From contig JAHDHX010000004.1 of assembly GCA_020631075.1 (NCBI GenBank), forward strand, positions 62,001-126,000: 64,000 bases of DNA, read 5' to 3'. A model generated the notes under the pieces. The model worked only from the letters and a program-made list of their open reading frames with translations, was not told the origin of the DNA and did no database searches. Below are positions 33,247 through 41,900 of this stretch, piece by piece; the first letter of the stretch is position 1, and every line of letters starts with the position of its first letter. Position numbers and translations under genes: made by a program. Origin of the DNA: Candidatus Altimarinota bacterium. GTDB lineage: Bacteria > Patescibacteriota > Gracilibacteria > UBA4473.

Positions 33247-33593
33247 AAAGTTAAGAAATACCTTAAAAAAACCCTCTGCCCCCCAAGGTCGTGTGTGTGG
33301 GCAACTGAACCAAACCCCACGAACCAACAGCGCCCAGCGCTGTGGCCCGTGGCCGCGGCGAGCCAGAAGTGCTGACCGAGAACCGCCACCCGTGCCTGAC
33401 CAGCATGCGCGGTGTGAGTCAGCCCTCCAAAACTTCTCACACCAGCCAAGTCAAACGAGGATGCGTCTCGGTCAGCAGCTCTGGCCCAGCGACCACGGGG
33501 GCCCGTGGAGCCGACCAGCCACCCACCACGACAAAGAGCCCACTGTTTATAGAGGAGGGGGGAAGTTTTGTAAATATTTTTCTTAACTTTTTG
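33247..33593. repeat. 347-bp imperfect inverted repeat / possible structured RNA
   Basis: The outer arms are AAAGTTAAGAAATA (33247-33260) and TATTTTTCTTAACTTT (33578-33593 region). A 20-nt inner arm at 33362-33381 (GCCAGAAGTGCTGACCGAGA) faces 33466-33485 with 18 of 20 matching positions. The apex pairs GGTGTGAG (33411-33418) with CTCACACC (33436-33443). The whole intergenic space between the scaffold start and the DCC stop can therefore fold on itself. No gene is recognisable inside, although the minus frame of the scaffold gene stays open across it. Confidence 0.65.
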
Positions 33594-33597
33594 CTGA

Positions 33598-34002
33598 TCA
33601 CGGCAGCAGTCGCTCGCCGAAGGCGTCGGCGAGGAGCTGGGCCCCTGTCCGCACGCCAAACAGCCGATGGCGGTGGCGGGCGACCAGCCGATAAGCTGCG
33701 TCACGCACCGAGGGGGGCACCCACAGCAACCCCGCAAACACGCGGCGCCAGCCGCCTGTGTCCGCCAGGGCGCGCAGCACGGCGCTGCTGTGGGTGAGGG
33801 TGTGGCCGCCGTGCTGGTAGACGATGGTGTCGAGCGTGGTGGTCAGCGCGTGGGGCAGGCGCGCCGCCGCCGTGGCCCCCTGCAGCGGGGCGAATTGCAG
33901 CCGTCGGTGACGGTCGACACTGGCCAGCAGCCGCACCCAGCCGTGGCAGAGCCCGCACTGGCCGTCAAAGAAGAGGACGCGGGCGGGGGGGGAGGGGGGC
34001 AT
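33598..34002 (-). CDS. DCC-family (DUF393) thiol-disulfide oxidoreductase-like protein
   Basis: The 134-residue product begins MPPSPPARVLFFDGQCGLCHGWV. The [FY]DG.C.[LF]C motif, with cysteines 16 and 19, defines the DCC family, which has a thioredoxin-like fold. The later LTHSSAVLRAL.....WR and a C-terminal RLFG element are also typical. The length is usual for the family. Direct biochemical functions are poorly known; a thiol-redox role is inferred. It starts 7 nt after GCTACCCT, so a leaderless mRNA is likely. It sits between LRR and scaffold genes in the Cys-rich virion region. Confidence 0.75.
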   Translation of the reverse strand: MPPSPPARVLFFDGQCGLCHGWVRLLASVDRHRRLQFAPLQGATAAARLPHALTTTLDTIVYQHGGHTLTHSSAVLRALADTGGWRRVFAGLLWVPPSVRDAAYRLVARHRHRLFGVRTGAQLLADAFGERLLP

Positions 34003-34009
34003 CGGGGGG

Positions 34010-34015
34010 AGGGTA
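34010..34015 (-). promoter_or_regulatory. -10 box TACCCT, leaderless start of the DCC gene
   Basis: GCTACCCT is followed by 7 nt and then the ATG at 34002. Confidence 0.5.
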
Positions 34016-34020
34016 GCAGA

Positions 34021-36969
34021 CTAGGGGGTCGGAGGCGAGACTTCCTCGTAGTCGTAGGAGAGCGTGAGCGTGCCGTTCTCAAACCTATCTTGCAGGACGG
34101 GCGGGAGAGCGGCGCCGCTGGTGAGGGTGCCGTTATCGTCGTAGACTGGGCGGAAGCGCTTGGGGAGGTTAAGGTCCGTGAGTTGGGTGAAGTTGGCGAG
34201 GGTCGTGGTGGTTGTTTCAAGATCAAGGTTGGGGTTATATGTTAAGTCTAAATGTTCAAGCTGAGTGAGTTTAGTGAGGGCGCTGATGTCTTCTATTAGG
34301 TTATAGTCTAAATATAATTCCTTCATTTTGGTCATACCAGCCAGGGAATTGATGTGTTTAATATTGTTACTGGTCAAATGGAGACTCGTCAGGTTGGTGA
34401 GATTTTCAAGAACGTTTATGCTTCCTATGTTGTTATATTCCAAATTCAAATTCGTCAGGTTGGTGAGATTTTTCAGATGTCTGAGATTTGTCAGATAATT
34501 AAAGTTCAAATCTATATCTGAAAAACCATTCAACCCTTCCAATGCGGAAGCACTTGTCACTTTCATATCACTATTGAAATACTCAAAGCTAGCTGAAGAT
34601 TCATTAACAGCGGTTAATACCTTTTTCGTGAAGGCTAATTTCGCTTCGAAGGCGGTTTTCTTTTCTGAATCTGTCTCATTTTTAATTAAAGTTTCTAAAT
34701 CTGTCACTTTTTGCTCGAGGGCATCAATTTGGGCTTGCGTGAAGGTGATAGACAGTTCTTGCTCGATGGTTTGCTCTGCCCCGTCAGCGTCAGTGAAGGG
34801 GACAATGATGGTGTGTATGCCCACTGGCAACAATGCGGTGTCGAGGGTTTGGTTGCCTGCAGCGTCAGTCGTGATGAGGTCGGGGCGGTCAAATCCGTCA
34901 ATGCTGATGGGACCATATGAACTGGCTGACAGATGCTCAGCGAAGTTGACCTTCGTGCCGATCTCGACTGCCTCGGGGAAGTCTATAAATTCAGGGGTGG
35001 TGGGGGCTGGGGGGGCCTCGACGGTGAACGATTTGTCGACTGTTTTTTCTGAACCGTCTGTGTCTGTGTAGTGGAGCTGGATGATATAATCCCCTGCCTT
35101 CGCAATTGGTATTTGGTAGGTAACTTCTGGGTCAGTACTCTCTGCAAAGAGATCTTGACCGTCTTCTTTTATAGACCACTTCACAAATGTCTGGCCAGCC
35201 GCGAGGGCGTCGTTGGCGTTGAGGTCTACTTCTTGGCCTTGGCTAACGGTTGCGGGGAAAGTGAAATCGGGGGTGGTGGGGGTTTCTGTGGCCTCGGTGA
35301 CGGTGAGGGTGACTTTATGGCTTAGAAGTGTGTCGTCGTTGGCTGGGTCGAGGTAGATAAGGGTGATGGTGTAGGTGCCGGGGGTGAGAGAGGAGGTGGT
35401 GAGATCCTTAAATTCTGTAAATTGTCCGTCGGTGGTGGTGATGTTGCCGATTGCAATTTCTGTGCCCTTTGGAAGGCCTTCAAAGGTAACATTTTTCACG
35501 TCAAATTCTGCTGGGGCGTCTGCTGTGGCTGAGAGGGTCGGGAGGGTGAAGGTGACTTCTGCGGGGGTTTCGGCGGTTTCGGTGACGGTGAGGGTGATGT
35601 CTTTCACTTTGCTTTCCCCATTTTGATCGTAGTGTATTTTCAAAGTGTACTCCCCTGCCCCGAGGTCGTAATTCCCTTTGCTGTTGGGGGTGACTGAATT
35701 TCCTTCGTGGTCATACACCATCGTTGTCATGCTGATAGCGTTGTTGCTGGGCTCTATTTCGTTTGGGTTGAATTCTACGGTTTGGCCTGCGGCGACTTCG
35801 TAGTCGGTTATGACGTCGAAGGTGACTTCGTCGGGGGTTTCGGCCTCTTCTATTTCTTTAATCTTATCTGCAAACTTGGTAACTTTCGTCTCATCGGGGG
35901 TGTACGCGTTGTCTGCAGCTTTGGATTCTTTAATGGCAGTTTTGGCAGCTTCGAGTTTCGTTTTGGCGACATCGAGGTTGTCTTTTGTGACGGTGCTAGG
36001 GTCGAGGTCGGCGATGGCCTTGTCGGCGGCCTCCTTCAGGCGGGTGGCTTTCTCTGCGGGGGTTTCGGAGGCACTCGTGGTTTCTTTTATCACTCCATAT
36101 TTTTTCTCGCCTACTTTCTCGCTGGCGATCCATTTGTCTTGACCGTTGACTATCACGGGCACCCACGTGTAGCCGTCGGCCTCGTGGAAGGGGACCCTAG
36201 GGCGGATTTCCAGCACGGTGCCGTTGTCTATGCCCGTAGGGTTGTTTTTGTCCTTCGTGGTGGGGGTGTCGCGGTAGCGGAGGCCGTCGACGCTGATGGT
36301 GAAGGTTTCGCCAGCTTTGCCCAAGCGGTCGGTGGCGGTTTGGGGGTTGGGTTTGGGGGCGTTGGGGTCTTTGTCGGGGCCAGGAGCAACAGGTTTAGGT
36401 TTTGGTTGCACAGTGTTGCCGCCAGTGGGGGTCGGCTTGGGGCCGACGACGATGAGGGGCTGGCCGTCATTTTTGGGGTCGGGCTCGATCCAGACGTATT
36501 CGCCTGGGTGCACGAAGTGCTGCTGACTGTCAGACATATGCAGCTGGATGTAGGTGTCGGTTTGTCCTGGGCGGGCGAATTTCACCATGGTGCCCCAGTT
36601 GATCTTTTCGACCAGTCGCTCGTGGGTGGTGGTAGTGTCTGTGTTCTCCTTCCCGCTGGCGAAGCCCTCCATGCCAAAGACAATGTGCCCAAGGCTGCCG
36701 AGTTTATGCACTTTGACGGCGTGGCCCTCGACGGTGCCAATCTTGTCAAAGTGCTCTTTGACGGCTTGCTCCATCTCTTTGTAGAATTTTCCAATCTCGC
36801 CTTTGTATTTCACTTTGGCGAGCTCGGTCTCTTCACCAGCGACGAGGTCGAGGTCAGAGCCAGGGCTGACTTCCGCTTTTTGGTAGTGGGTGTCTTTCTG
36901 AGGGGAACTCTGCCACACCCATCTGGTGTCTCCTCCTCTTTGTCGGTCACTGGCCCACAGTCGTTGCAT
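34021..36969 (-). CDS. Large multi-domain protein: SH3b-like, Ig-like repeats, internalin-type LRRs
   Basis: The 982-residue product starts MQRLWASDRQRGG. It has no signal peptide. After about 200 residues it shows an SH3b-like domain (GLRYRDTPTTKD...W.PVIVNGQDKWIASEKV, about 225-300), then a helical region and four or five Ig/cadherin-like beta domains ending in (K)V(T)LTVTE. The C-terminal 200 residues form five or six LRRs of the L..L..L....N.I..I..L type. The LRRs are lower in GC. SH3b plus LRR suggests a cell-wall adhesin or virion-attached receptor-binding protein. TATACT lies about 30 nt upstream. Location among capsid genes makes a virion role possible. Confidence 0.65.
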   Translation of the reverse strand: MQRLWASDRQRGGDTRWVWQSSPQKDTHYQKAEVSPGSDLDLVAGEETELAKVKYKGEIGKFYKEMEQAVKEHFDKIGTVEGHAVKVHKLGSLGHIVFGMEGFASGKENTDTTTTHERLVEKINWGTMVKFARPGQTDTYIQLHMSDSQQHFVHPGEYVWIEPDPKNDGQPLIVVGPKPTPTGGNTVQPKPKPVAPGPDKDPNAPKPNPQTATDRLGKAGETFTISVDGLRYRDTPTTKDKNNPTGIDNGTVLEIRPRVPFHEADGYTWVPVIVNGQDKWIASEKVGEKKYGVIKETTSASETPAEKATRLKEAADKAIADLDPSTVTKDNLDVAKTKLEAAKTAIKESKAADNAYTPDETKVTKFADKIKEIEEAETPDEVTFDVITDYEVAAGQTVEFNPNEIEPSNNAISMTTMVYDHEGNSVTPNSKGNYDLGAGEYTLKIHYDQNGESKVKDITLTVTETAETPAEVTFTLPTLSATADAPAEFDVKNVTFEGLPKGTEIAIGNITTTDGQFTEFKDLTTSSLTPGTYTITLIYLDPANDDTLLSHKVTLTVTEATETPTTPDFTFPATVSQGQEVDLNANDALAAGQTFVKWSIKEDGQDLFAESTDPEVTYQIPIAKAGDYIIQLHYTDTDGSEKTVDKSFTVEAPPAPTTPEFIDFPEAVEIGTKVNFAEHLSASSYGPISIDGFDRPDLITTDAAGNQTLDTALLPVGIHTIIVPFTDADGAEQTIEQELSITFTQAQIDALEQKVTDLETLIKNETDSEKKTAFEAKLAFTKKVLTAVNESSASFEYFNSDMKVTSASALEGLNGFSDIDLNFNYLTNLRHLKNLTNLTNLNLEYNNIGSINVLENLTNLTSLHLTSNNIKHINSLAGMTKMKELYLDYNLIEDISALTKLTQLEHLDLTYNPNLDLETTTTTLANFTQLTDLNLPKRFRPVYDDNGTLTSGAALPPVLQDRFENGTLTLSYDYEEVSPPTP

Positions 36970-37000
36970 GGTGGTGATGTTTTTGAAAAGCAATCACCTG

Positions 37001-37006
37001 AGTATA
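37001..37006 (-). promoter_or_regulatory. -10 box TATACT for the LRR gene
   Basis: AGCGTATACT occurs here and again near 51100 upstream of the giant Cys-rich gene. Confidence 0.45.
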
Positions 37007-37037
37007 CGCTGAAAAGGCAAAGGACACAATAGCGAAG

Positions 37038-37652
37038 CTAGTTGTGGTAGACGGTCCAGCCCAAGGAGTTGAGCGTGAGGATGGCGGGGTGGCTGGCGCC
37101 GCCCGTGGGGGCGGCGTTGGGGTTGGCGGGGCCCCAGTTGGTCAGATAGAGGCGTTTGCCGCTGCCATACGCACTGCCCAGCCCCGCCGTGGCCGCGGCG
37201 GCGAAGCTGCTGAGCCAGGTGTCGACCTGGGAGGTGGACCACCCCATCGACCGCAGGTAGGCAAACTGCAGACGAGACATGCCTGACCAGCTGGCCGGCA
37301 CCGTGGGCGCCACCCCCAGCTGACGGTCGAGGTGCAGGTAGCGCAAACTGCCCAGACTGCCCCACGCGGCGGGCAATGTGCCTGTCAGCCCTGTGTTGCG
37401 GTTGATGTAGATGCGGATGAGCGACGAGATGCTGCCCAGGCCGTCGAAGATCGACCACGGGGTGCCTGTGGGGAAGTTGCAGTTGAAGACGTAAAAAAAG
37501 CGCAGGCCACTGAGGTTGCTGAGGGTGGACCATTCGCTGGTGTCGGTGAAGGTTTCGTTGACGTAGTAGACGCGGTCGAGCGCGGCGGGGTAGGGCACGA
37601 GTCGGTCAGAGATGTCAGCGGTGGTGAGTGGGGCGTAGGTGGGGTTTTTCAT
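37038..37652 (-). CDS. Short LRR protein of phage-tail type
   Basis: The 204-residue product (MKNPTYAPLTTADISDRLV) has degenerate leucine-rich repeats (LSNLSGLRFFYVFNCNFP, LGSISSLIRIYINRNTGLTGTLPAAWGSLGSLRYLHLD). The C-terminal part shows YGSGKRLYLTNWGPANPNAAPTGG, then LNSLGWTVYHN. That ending, where a 'lD..gN.ap' loop leads to '...L...GWtV', is frequent in LRR proteins attached to phage tails and surface proteins. It has no signal peptide. An imperfect hairpin ends 7 nt before the ATG. It and the upstream 982-residue LRR protein could be alternative adhesins. Confidence 0.55.
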   Translation of the reverse strand: MKNPTYAPLTTADISDRLVPYPAALDRVYYVNETFTDTSEWSTLSNLSGLRFFYVFNCNFPTGTPWSIFDGLGSISSLIRIYINRNTGLTGTLPAAWGSLGSLRYLHLDRQLGVAPTVPASWSGMSRLQFAYLRSMGWSTSQVDTWLSSFAAAATAGLGSAYGSGKRLYLTNWGPANPNAAPTGGASHPAILTLNSLGWTVYHN

Positions 37653-37659
37653 AAATAAG

Positions 37660-37687
37660 GGGGAAGAGAGAAAGGTCTCTTCTCCCC
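37660..37687 (-). promoter_or_regulatory. Leader hairpin of the short LRR gene
   Basis: GGGGAAGAGA faces TCTCTTCTCCCC with one two-base bulge, ending 7 nt before the ATG at 37652. Confidence 0.45.
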
Positions 37688-37732
37688 TACCTCAGGGTGG
37701 GGGTTTGGGTGAAATGAATTTGGGGGGATAAC

Positions 37733-38194
37733 CTATAGCTGGAGCGACTCAAGGTCACTCAGCGTGGCGGAAAGAGAGTCGAAGAGCTCGACCTGGGCGC
37801 GGGTGAGGGCACCTTGCTGGTCCTGCGCGATGGAGCGCCGACAAACGGCGATGTACGTCTGAGTGATCACCAGCAAACTGGCCGCGACGGTGCCTGACTC
37901 GTCGGCTAAGATTTCTCTGATAAAACCTTCGGCGCCGATTCGGAGCTTCAGCACGCGGCGGAGTTGCTGGTCAAAATCACTCAAATGGGACGTTTGGCCC
38001 TGCTCGGGCACGTCTAGCAATTGACTGGCGTATTGCTCGATGCCCTTGTCCGCCCGATGCCAAGGATGGGTGGTGAGGGGATCTGGCGCTTCTGCGTCAG
38101 TGTCTGCTTCGAGGTCTGGGGAAAGGTGGTCGGGAGTGGGGGTTGGATCGTGCGAGGGCTCTTCGCGGTCGCTCCTTAGTGGTGATAACTTCAT
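37733..38194 (-). CDS. Hypothetical helical protein, 153 aa
   Basis: The product starts MKLSPLRSDREEPSHDP. The first 55 residues are Asp/Glu/Pro-rich and probably disordered. The rest is helical (DFDQQLRRVLKLRIGAEGFIREIL, TVAASLLVITQTYIAVCRRSIAQDQQGALTRAQVELFDSLSATLSDLESLQL). TACAAA lies 5 nt before the ATG at 38194, so a leaderless start is likely. No family is recognised. A terminase-small-subunit-like size is noted, but no helix-turn-helix is visible. Confidence 0.5.
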   Translation of the reverse strand: MKLSPLRSDREEPSHDPTPTPDHLSPDLEADTDAEAPDPLTTHPWHRADKGIEQYASQLLDVPEQGQTSHLSDFDQQLRRVLKLRIGAEGFIREILADESGTVAASLLVITQTYIAVCRRSIAQDQQGALTRAQVELFDSLSATLSDLESLQL

Positions 38195-38230
38195 AATTCT
38201 TTTGTATTTATTTAATACTGTAAGGCAACC

Positions 38231-38268
38231 AAAAAATCTCTCACCCTGTGTCGGCAAGAGATTTTTTT
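38231..38268. terminator. Intrinsic terminator after the PKD-domain gene
   Basis: AAAAAATCTCT pairs with AGAGATTTTTT (11 bp) around a 15-nt loop. Confidence 0.85.
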
Positions 38269-38323
38269 GGGGGAGATGTTTGAGCGGCTCACGCGCTCCT
38301 CACTGAATTTTTACACTCAGCTT

Positions 38324-40141
38324 TTACGTCGACAGGGCGTGGTTGAAGTATTCGACATAAATGGCGCCGCTCTGCCCTGCCTGGCCGATGGCTTGCCAGC
38401 CGAGGAGCTCGTCGCGGGACTCAAGCTCGGGTGAGGTGCCGTCGCTCAGGCGTATCCCCCCACCGGGGGCGTCGACGGGCAAGGCGCCGTCGGTGGTGAT
38501 GACAATATTGCCACCCCAGATGTGGTACTCGGCATACGTCGCGAAAGGCGGCACCGCCGCCAGGCTGACCGCTGCACCCGCGGTGAAGTTGACCACTTCG
38601 CTGCCCAAGCGACGCCGCTGTGGGGTGTGGTGGTCGTCGCCCGCGACGGTGTAGGGCGTGAGGCCGTCAACCGCGGTGTCGACAACGCTGAGCGTCGTGC
38701 CGGTGCTGTCCTTGACCATCGTGCGCCAAAACTCGACCCGCTCACCCGTGGGGAGGTAGTCCCACATTCGCTCTTGCTCAATGTGCTCAGGGCTGGCGGT
38801 CACGCACGGGGTGATGGTGCCCGCGGCGGGCGGGGCGATGATCGCCCCCGTGAGGAGGTCGTACCAGACGTGGGTGCCGTCGTCCTTGGTCAGGCGCTTG
38901 ACGGAGGTGGCGGTGCCACCGCTGGTGCCCGTGAGGGTGCCGCTGTCGGTGACGGTGGTGTCGTTGGCGTAGGTGAGCACTGACTGGCTGCCGTCGGGGC
39001 AGGTGAGGGTGACGGTGATGGTGTAGACCCCTGCGGTGGCGTAGGTGTAGGTGGCCGCGGTGGCGGGGGGCACCGACACGGCGGGGGTGCCGTCGCCCCA
39101 GTCGACGGTGACCGCCGTGGGCACGGTGCTGGTGGCCGTGTCGCAGAGGTAGTTGCCGAGGGCGGCTTCTTGCTTGCTGACTTTATAACGCACGGAGCTG
39201 ACACTGCCCCCCGTGGTGACGTCGAAGCACTCCACCCCGTAGCACGGGGACGGCGGCGCCACGCACGGCACCGTGTCGTCCGCGGCGGGGGTGACGACGG
39301 CGCCAGTGGCGTCGGCGCGGGTGACCTGCCCCAGCAGAGTCTGGGTGGCGGCGTCGTAGAAACTGACGGTCGTTAGGCGGTCGCCCACGGCGTAGCCTGG
39401 GCCTGCGTTGACGGCCTCACGGCAGGTGGTGACGACCTCGTAGTCGCGGGGCAGCACCGGCACTGGGTCGGCGGGGGCGGGCACGGGGGCGCCGCTCATG
39501 TCATAATACACCAGCGTGGCGGCGCTGCCGTCGTCGGCGTATTCCCACACGGCGTAGTAGTAGTTGCCTGAGCCGCTGGTGTCTTCGACGAGGGTGGGCT
39601 CGAAGTCGGTCCGTGGGGTGGCGAGCAGGGTGGCGATGTCGGTGAGGGTGTCAGCGACGGCGGTGTCGTCTGTCAGGTAGCCAGGACGGTTGCCGACCTC
39701 TTGGGTGAGCTCGACGTGGAGGGTGGTGGCGGCCACGGCCGTGACGCGCAGCTGGCTGACGGAGCTGACGTCGACTTTGGCGAAGTCGCTGGCGGGGGCG
39801 CCGATGTCTGTCCAGACGGTGTCGGGGTTGGGCGCGACAAACTGCTGCTGCGGGAGCGTGCCGTCGGTGGGGTTGGCCACGGCGGCGGGGTTTGGCTGGA
39901 GGGCGTAGTCGTTGGTGGTGGTGACGTCGGGCTGGCGGTAGTCGTAGTTGCTCAGCGCGACGGTGATGTCGGCGGCGGCGGTGGAAACTTGCAAAGAGGC
40001 GGTGTTGGCGTGTTGGACGTCGAGCAGGAGGGCTTCGCCCGCGGCGAGCTCAACCCAGTAGCACGACGACTCACTGCGACTGAAGGGCTTGGGGATGGCC
40101 CCAGCGGGCAGCACGGCACCGTTGGCGTATTTGTCGATCAT
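38324..40141 (-). CDS. Virion/surface protein with PKD-like domain
   Basis: The 605-residue product (MIDKYANGAVLPAGAIPKPF) has an N-terminal beta-rich region to about residue 170. A PKD-type domain follows in the middle: PTAVTVDWGDGTPAVSVPPATAATYTYATAGVYTITVTLTC, with the WGDG and Y..AG.YT.T.T motifs. The remaining parts resemble repeated 'xYxVG(D)' and 'VRYKVSKQE' beta strands often seen in phage-associated decorations. There is no signal peptide. A TGCTACGCC -10 candidate precedes a leader of about 20 nt. Its lack of export signal and its position upstream of the head genes suggest a virion-attached protein. Confidence 0.5.
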   Translation of the reverse strand: MIDKYANGAVLPAGAIPKPFSRSESSCYWVELAAGEALLLDVQHANTASLQVSTAAADITVALSNYDYRQPDVTTTNDYALQPNPAAVANPTDGTLPQQQFVAPNPDTVWTDIGAPASDFAKVDVSSVSQLRVTAVAATTLHVELTQEVGNRPGYLTDDTAVADTLTDIATLLATPRTDFEPTLVEDTSGSGNYYYAVWEYADDGSAATLVYYDMSGAPVPAPADPVPVLPRDYEVVTTCREAVNAGPGYAVGDRLTTVSFYDAATQTLLGQVTRADATGAVVTPAADDTVPCVAPPSPCYGVECFDVTTGGSVSSVRYKVSKQEAALGNYLCDTATSTVPTAVTVDWGDGTPAVSVPPATAATYTYATAGVYTITVTLTCPDGSQSVLTYANDTTVTDSGTLTGTSGGTATSVKRLTKDDGTHVWYDLLTGAIIAPPAAGTITPCVTASPEHIEQERMWDYLPTGERVEFWRTMVKDSTGTTLSVVDTAVDGLTPYTVAGDDHHTPQRRRLGSEVVNFTAGAAVSLAAVPPFATYAEYHIWGGNIVITTDGALPVDAPGGGIRLSDGTSPELESRDELLGWQAIGQAGQSGAIYVEYFNHALST

Positions 40142-40313
40142 AAATGAGGGGGATAAAGAAACAGCCACGGCGTAGCACAGGGGGGGGAATAAAGCGGAAA
40201 ACTCTGACGGGAATGGGGGGAGGGGGGGGAAGGAGTGGGAACTGTATTTCAGGGGGCAAGCGGGGTGTGGTATCGTCTGGCTGTGAAGCAAACGCACACC
40301 AAAACCACCCGCC

Positions 40314-40712
40314 ATGAGTGATGAGGAAAAGCTGTATCGGTCGAAGAAGCACGCCTATATCTTTGCCAAAGGGGAAATCCTCAAGCAAATAGCGGAATTC
40401 GTAGCGAAAAATCCAAAAATCAATGTGCGCTGCCTGCGACGGAAGGCTTCGCTGCTGAAATTTGAAAAAATCTTGCTGAGTCGTGGCCCAAAATGGAAGC
40501 AAAGAGCCAGAGTGTTTTTTGTTGCGCTGGACATACTCCGCAGGGCGTCAGCGGTACACAGCACCTGCACCGACAAAAATGGTTTTCGATGCTACGCTAT
40601 CAAAGGAATGGCCGCGGACGGAACCGTGGTTGAAATTCACCTGCGGGAAGAGGTTTCCATCCACAAAGATAGAGTGCTCTTTTTTGTTTCTTGCTTTCCT
40701 GTTAAAAAATAA
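40314..40712 (+). CDS. Small basic protein, paralogue A (possible BECR-fold nuclease)
   Basis: The 132-residue product shares its C-terminal two thirds with the protein at 41901: FFVALDILRRxxAV, CYAI.G..A.G..(I/V)EIHLREE and R.LFF(I/V)SCFP. The N-terminus is Lys/Arg-rich. The order helix-loop-strand with a final LFFVSCFP strand resembles the Barnase-EndoU-ColicinE5-RelE (BECR) nuclease fold of small toxins, but this is a visual comparison only. No antitoxin protein gene is next to it. A hairpin with an ACTTTCA loop follows the gene at 40762. Lower GC than the neighbouring genes hints at transfer. Confidence 0.55.
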   Translation: MSDEEKLYRSKKHAYIFAKGEILKQIAEFVAKNPKINVRCLRRKASLLKFEKILLSRGPKWKQRARVFFVALDILRRASAVHSTCTDKNGFRCYAIKGMAADGTVVEIHLREEVSIHKDRVLFFVSCFPVKK

Positions 40713-40761
40713 AGCCTCATCTACATTGGGCAGACCTAGGCTTTGCGAACTGGGACTATCA

Positions 40762-40797
40762 CTCACGTCTGATGGAGGACTTTCACCTCTGCGTGAG
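40762..40797 (+). other. Conserved downstream hairpin 1, ACTTTCA loop
   Basis: CTCACG pairs with CGTGAG, and inside GAGG pairs with CCTC around ACTTTCA. A related hairpin follows paralogue B at 42372. Confidence 0.45.
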
Positions 40798-40952
40798 CAA
40801 TATTATGCCAGTGTGGTTTCAGTATAGAGCAACTGCGGACGAGAAAGCAACTGTTTGGGGGTGTGTTTGTAAGGGATGTTGTAGCCGTCCCCTCCTGTGC
40901 CCGCTACACTGCCATCGAAGTCCTTCTCTGCCCCCTTGCCCCCCTCCACACC

Positions 40953-41873
40953 ATGCTTGCCCCGCTGCGTCACCTCTTTCGGCCTGACTTCCTGCCCCGA
41001 CACGTCACCCCGACCGCGCGGGGGCTGTGGAGGTATTGGTTTGGGTGGATGACGCTGCTGTCGCTGGTTTTTAGTGGGATGCTGGCGTGGAGCTGGCAGT
41101 ACGAAGCGTTGCCTGAGATCCGCCAGGCGTTGAGTGAATTTGAGGAGGGGAATGCCGATGTGCTGGCCTATAGCCTGACGGTGACCGACGGCCAGCTGAC
41201 CACCACCCTGCCCCAGCCATTCGTGCTGGCGGTGGGCGAAGAGTCGGGCATGGTCGTCACGCCTGCGTCCCCCACCCCGCTGGCGGAGCAGCTGGCCCCG
41301 CTGGCCGACGGCCCTGCGCCTGACTTGCTGCTGGTGGTGGACCCAACGGCTGACTTCGCCACACCAGACGAAGACGCGCCCGCCCTGCCCGCGGCCACCA
41401 CCCAAGTGCTGCTGGGGGGGGCGGCGGGGGTGATCGTCCACTCGGAGCGGGACGGCCACCGTGAAACCCAACTCGTGCCTTACAGCGAGCTGCCAGACGG
41501 CACGCTGGACTACCCCACTGTCAAGAGCTGGGCCCAGACGGCTATTGCCTACGCGGGGCCAGCGATCGCGGTGGGGGTGTTTGTGGGGGTGTTTTTCTAC
41601 TACGCGCTGCTGCGGATTGTCTTCTGGGCGTTTTTGACCAGTCTGGTGCTGTGGGTGGTGGCGCGCCTGTGGGGGAAGGCCGTCACCTATGGCCAGACAT
41701 ACACAGCGGTGCTGTTTTACACCGTGCCGCAGACCGTGGTCAGCCTACTGCTGTGGTGGGGGGGCGTGTGGGTGCCGCTGCATGGCTTCGTGCTGATGGC
41801 CACCCTGTGGGTCTGGCACCTGTGGGGGTGGGAGGCAGGCGGGGAAGCGGGGGAAGAGGTGGAAATGCGGTAG
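40953..41873 (+). CDS. DUF1189-family membrane protein
   Basis: The 306-residue product (MLAPLRHLFRPDFLPRHV) has one membrane helix near residues 28-50, an extracytoplasmic domain of about 150 residues (ALPEIRQALSEFEEGNADVLAYSLTVTDGQLTTTLPQPFVLAV...) and four closely spaced membrane helices at the C-terminus. This is the layout of DUF1189 proteins, whose function is unknown but which sit in the envelope. It lies between the two paralogous small basic proteins. The start at 40953 removes 30 N-terminal residues of low plausibility from the longest frame. Confidence 0.7.
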   Translation: MLAPLRHLFRPDFLPRHVTPTARGLWRYWFGWMTLLSLVFSGMLAWSWQYEALPEIRQALSEFEEGNADVLAYSLTVTDGQLTTTLPQPFVLAVGEESGMVVTPASPTPLAEQLAPLADGPAPDLLLVVDPTADFATPDEDAPALPAATTQVLLGGAAGVIVHSERDGHRETQLVPYSELPDGTLDYPTVKSWAQTAIAYAGPAIAVGVFVGVFFYYALLRIVFWAFLTSLVLWVVARLWGKAVTYGQTYTAVLFYTVPQTVVSLLLWWGGVWVPLHGFVLMATLWVWHLWGWEAGGEAGEEVEMR

Positions 41874-41900
41874 GCAGTATTTCTTCAAACACAATCATGC

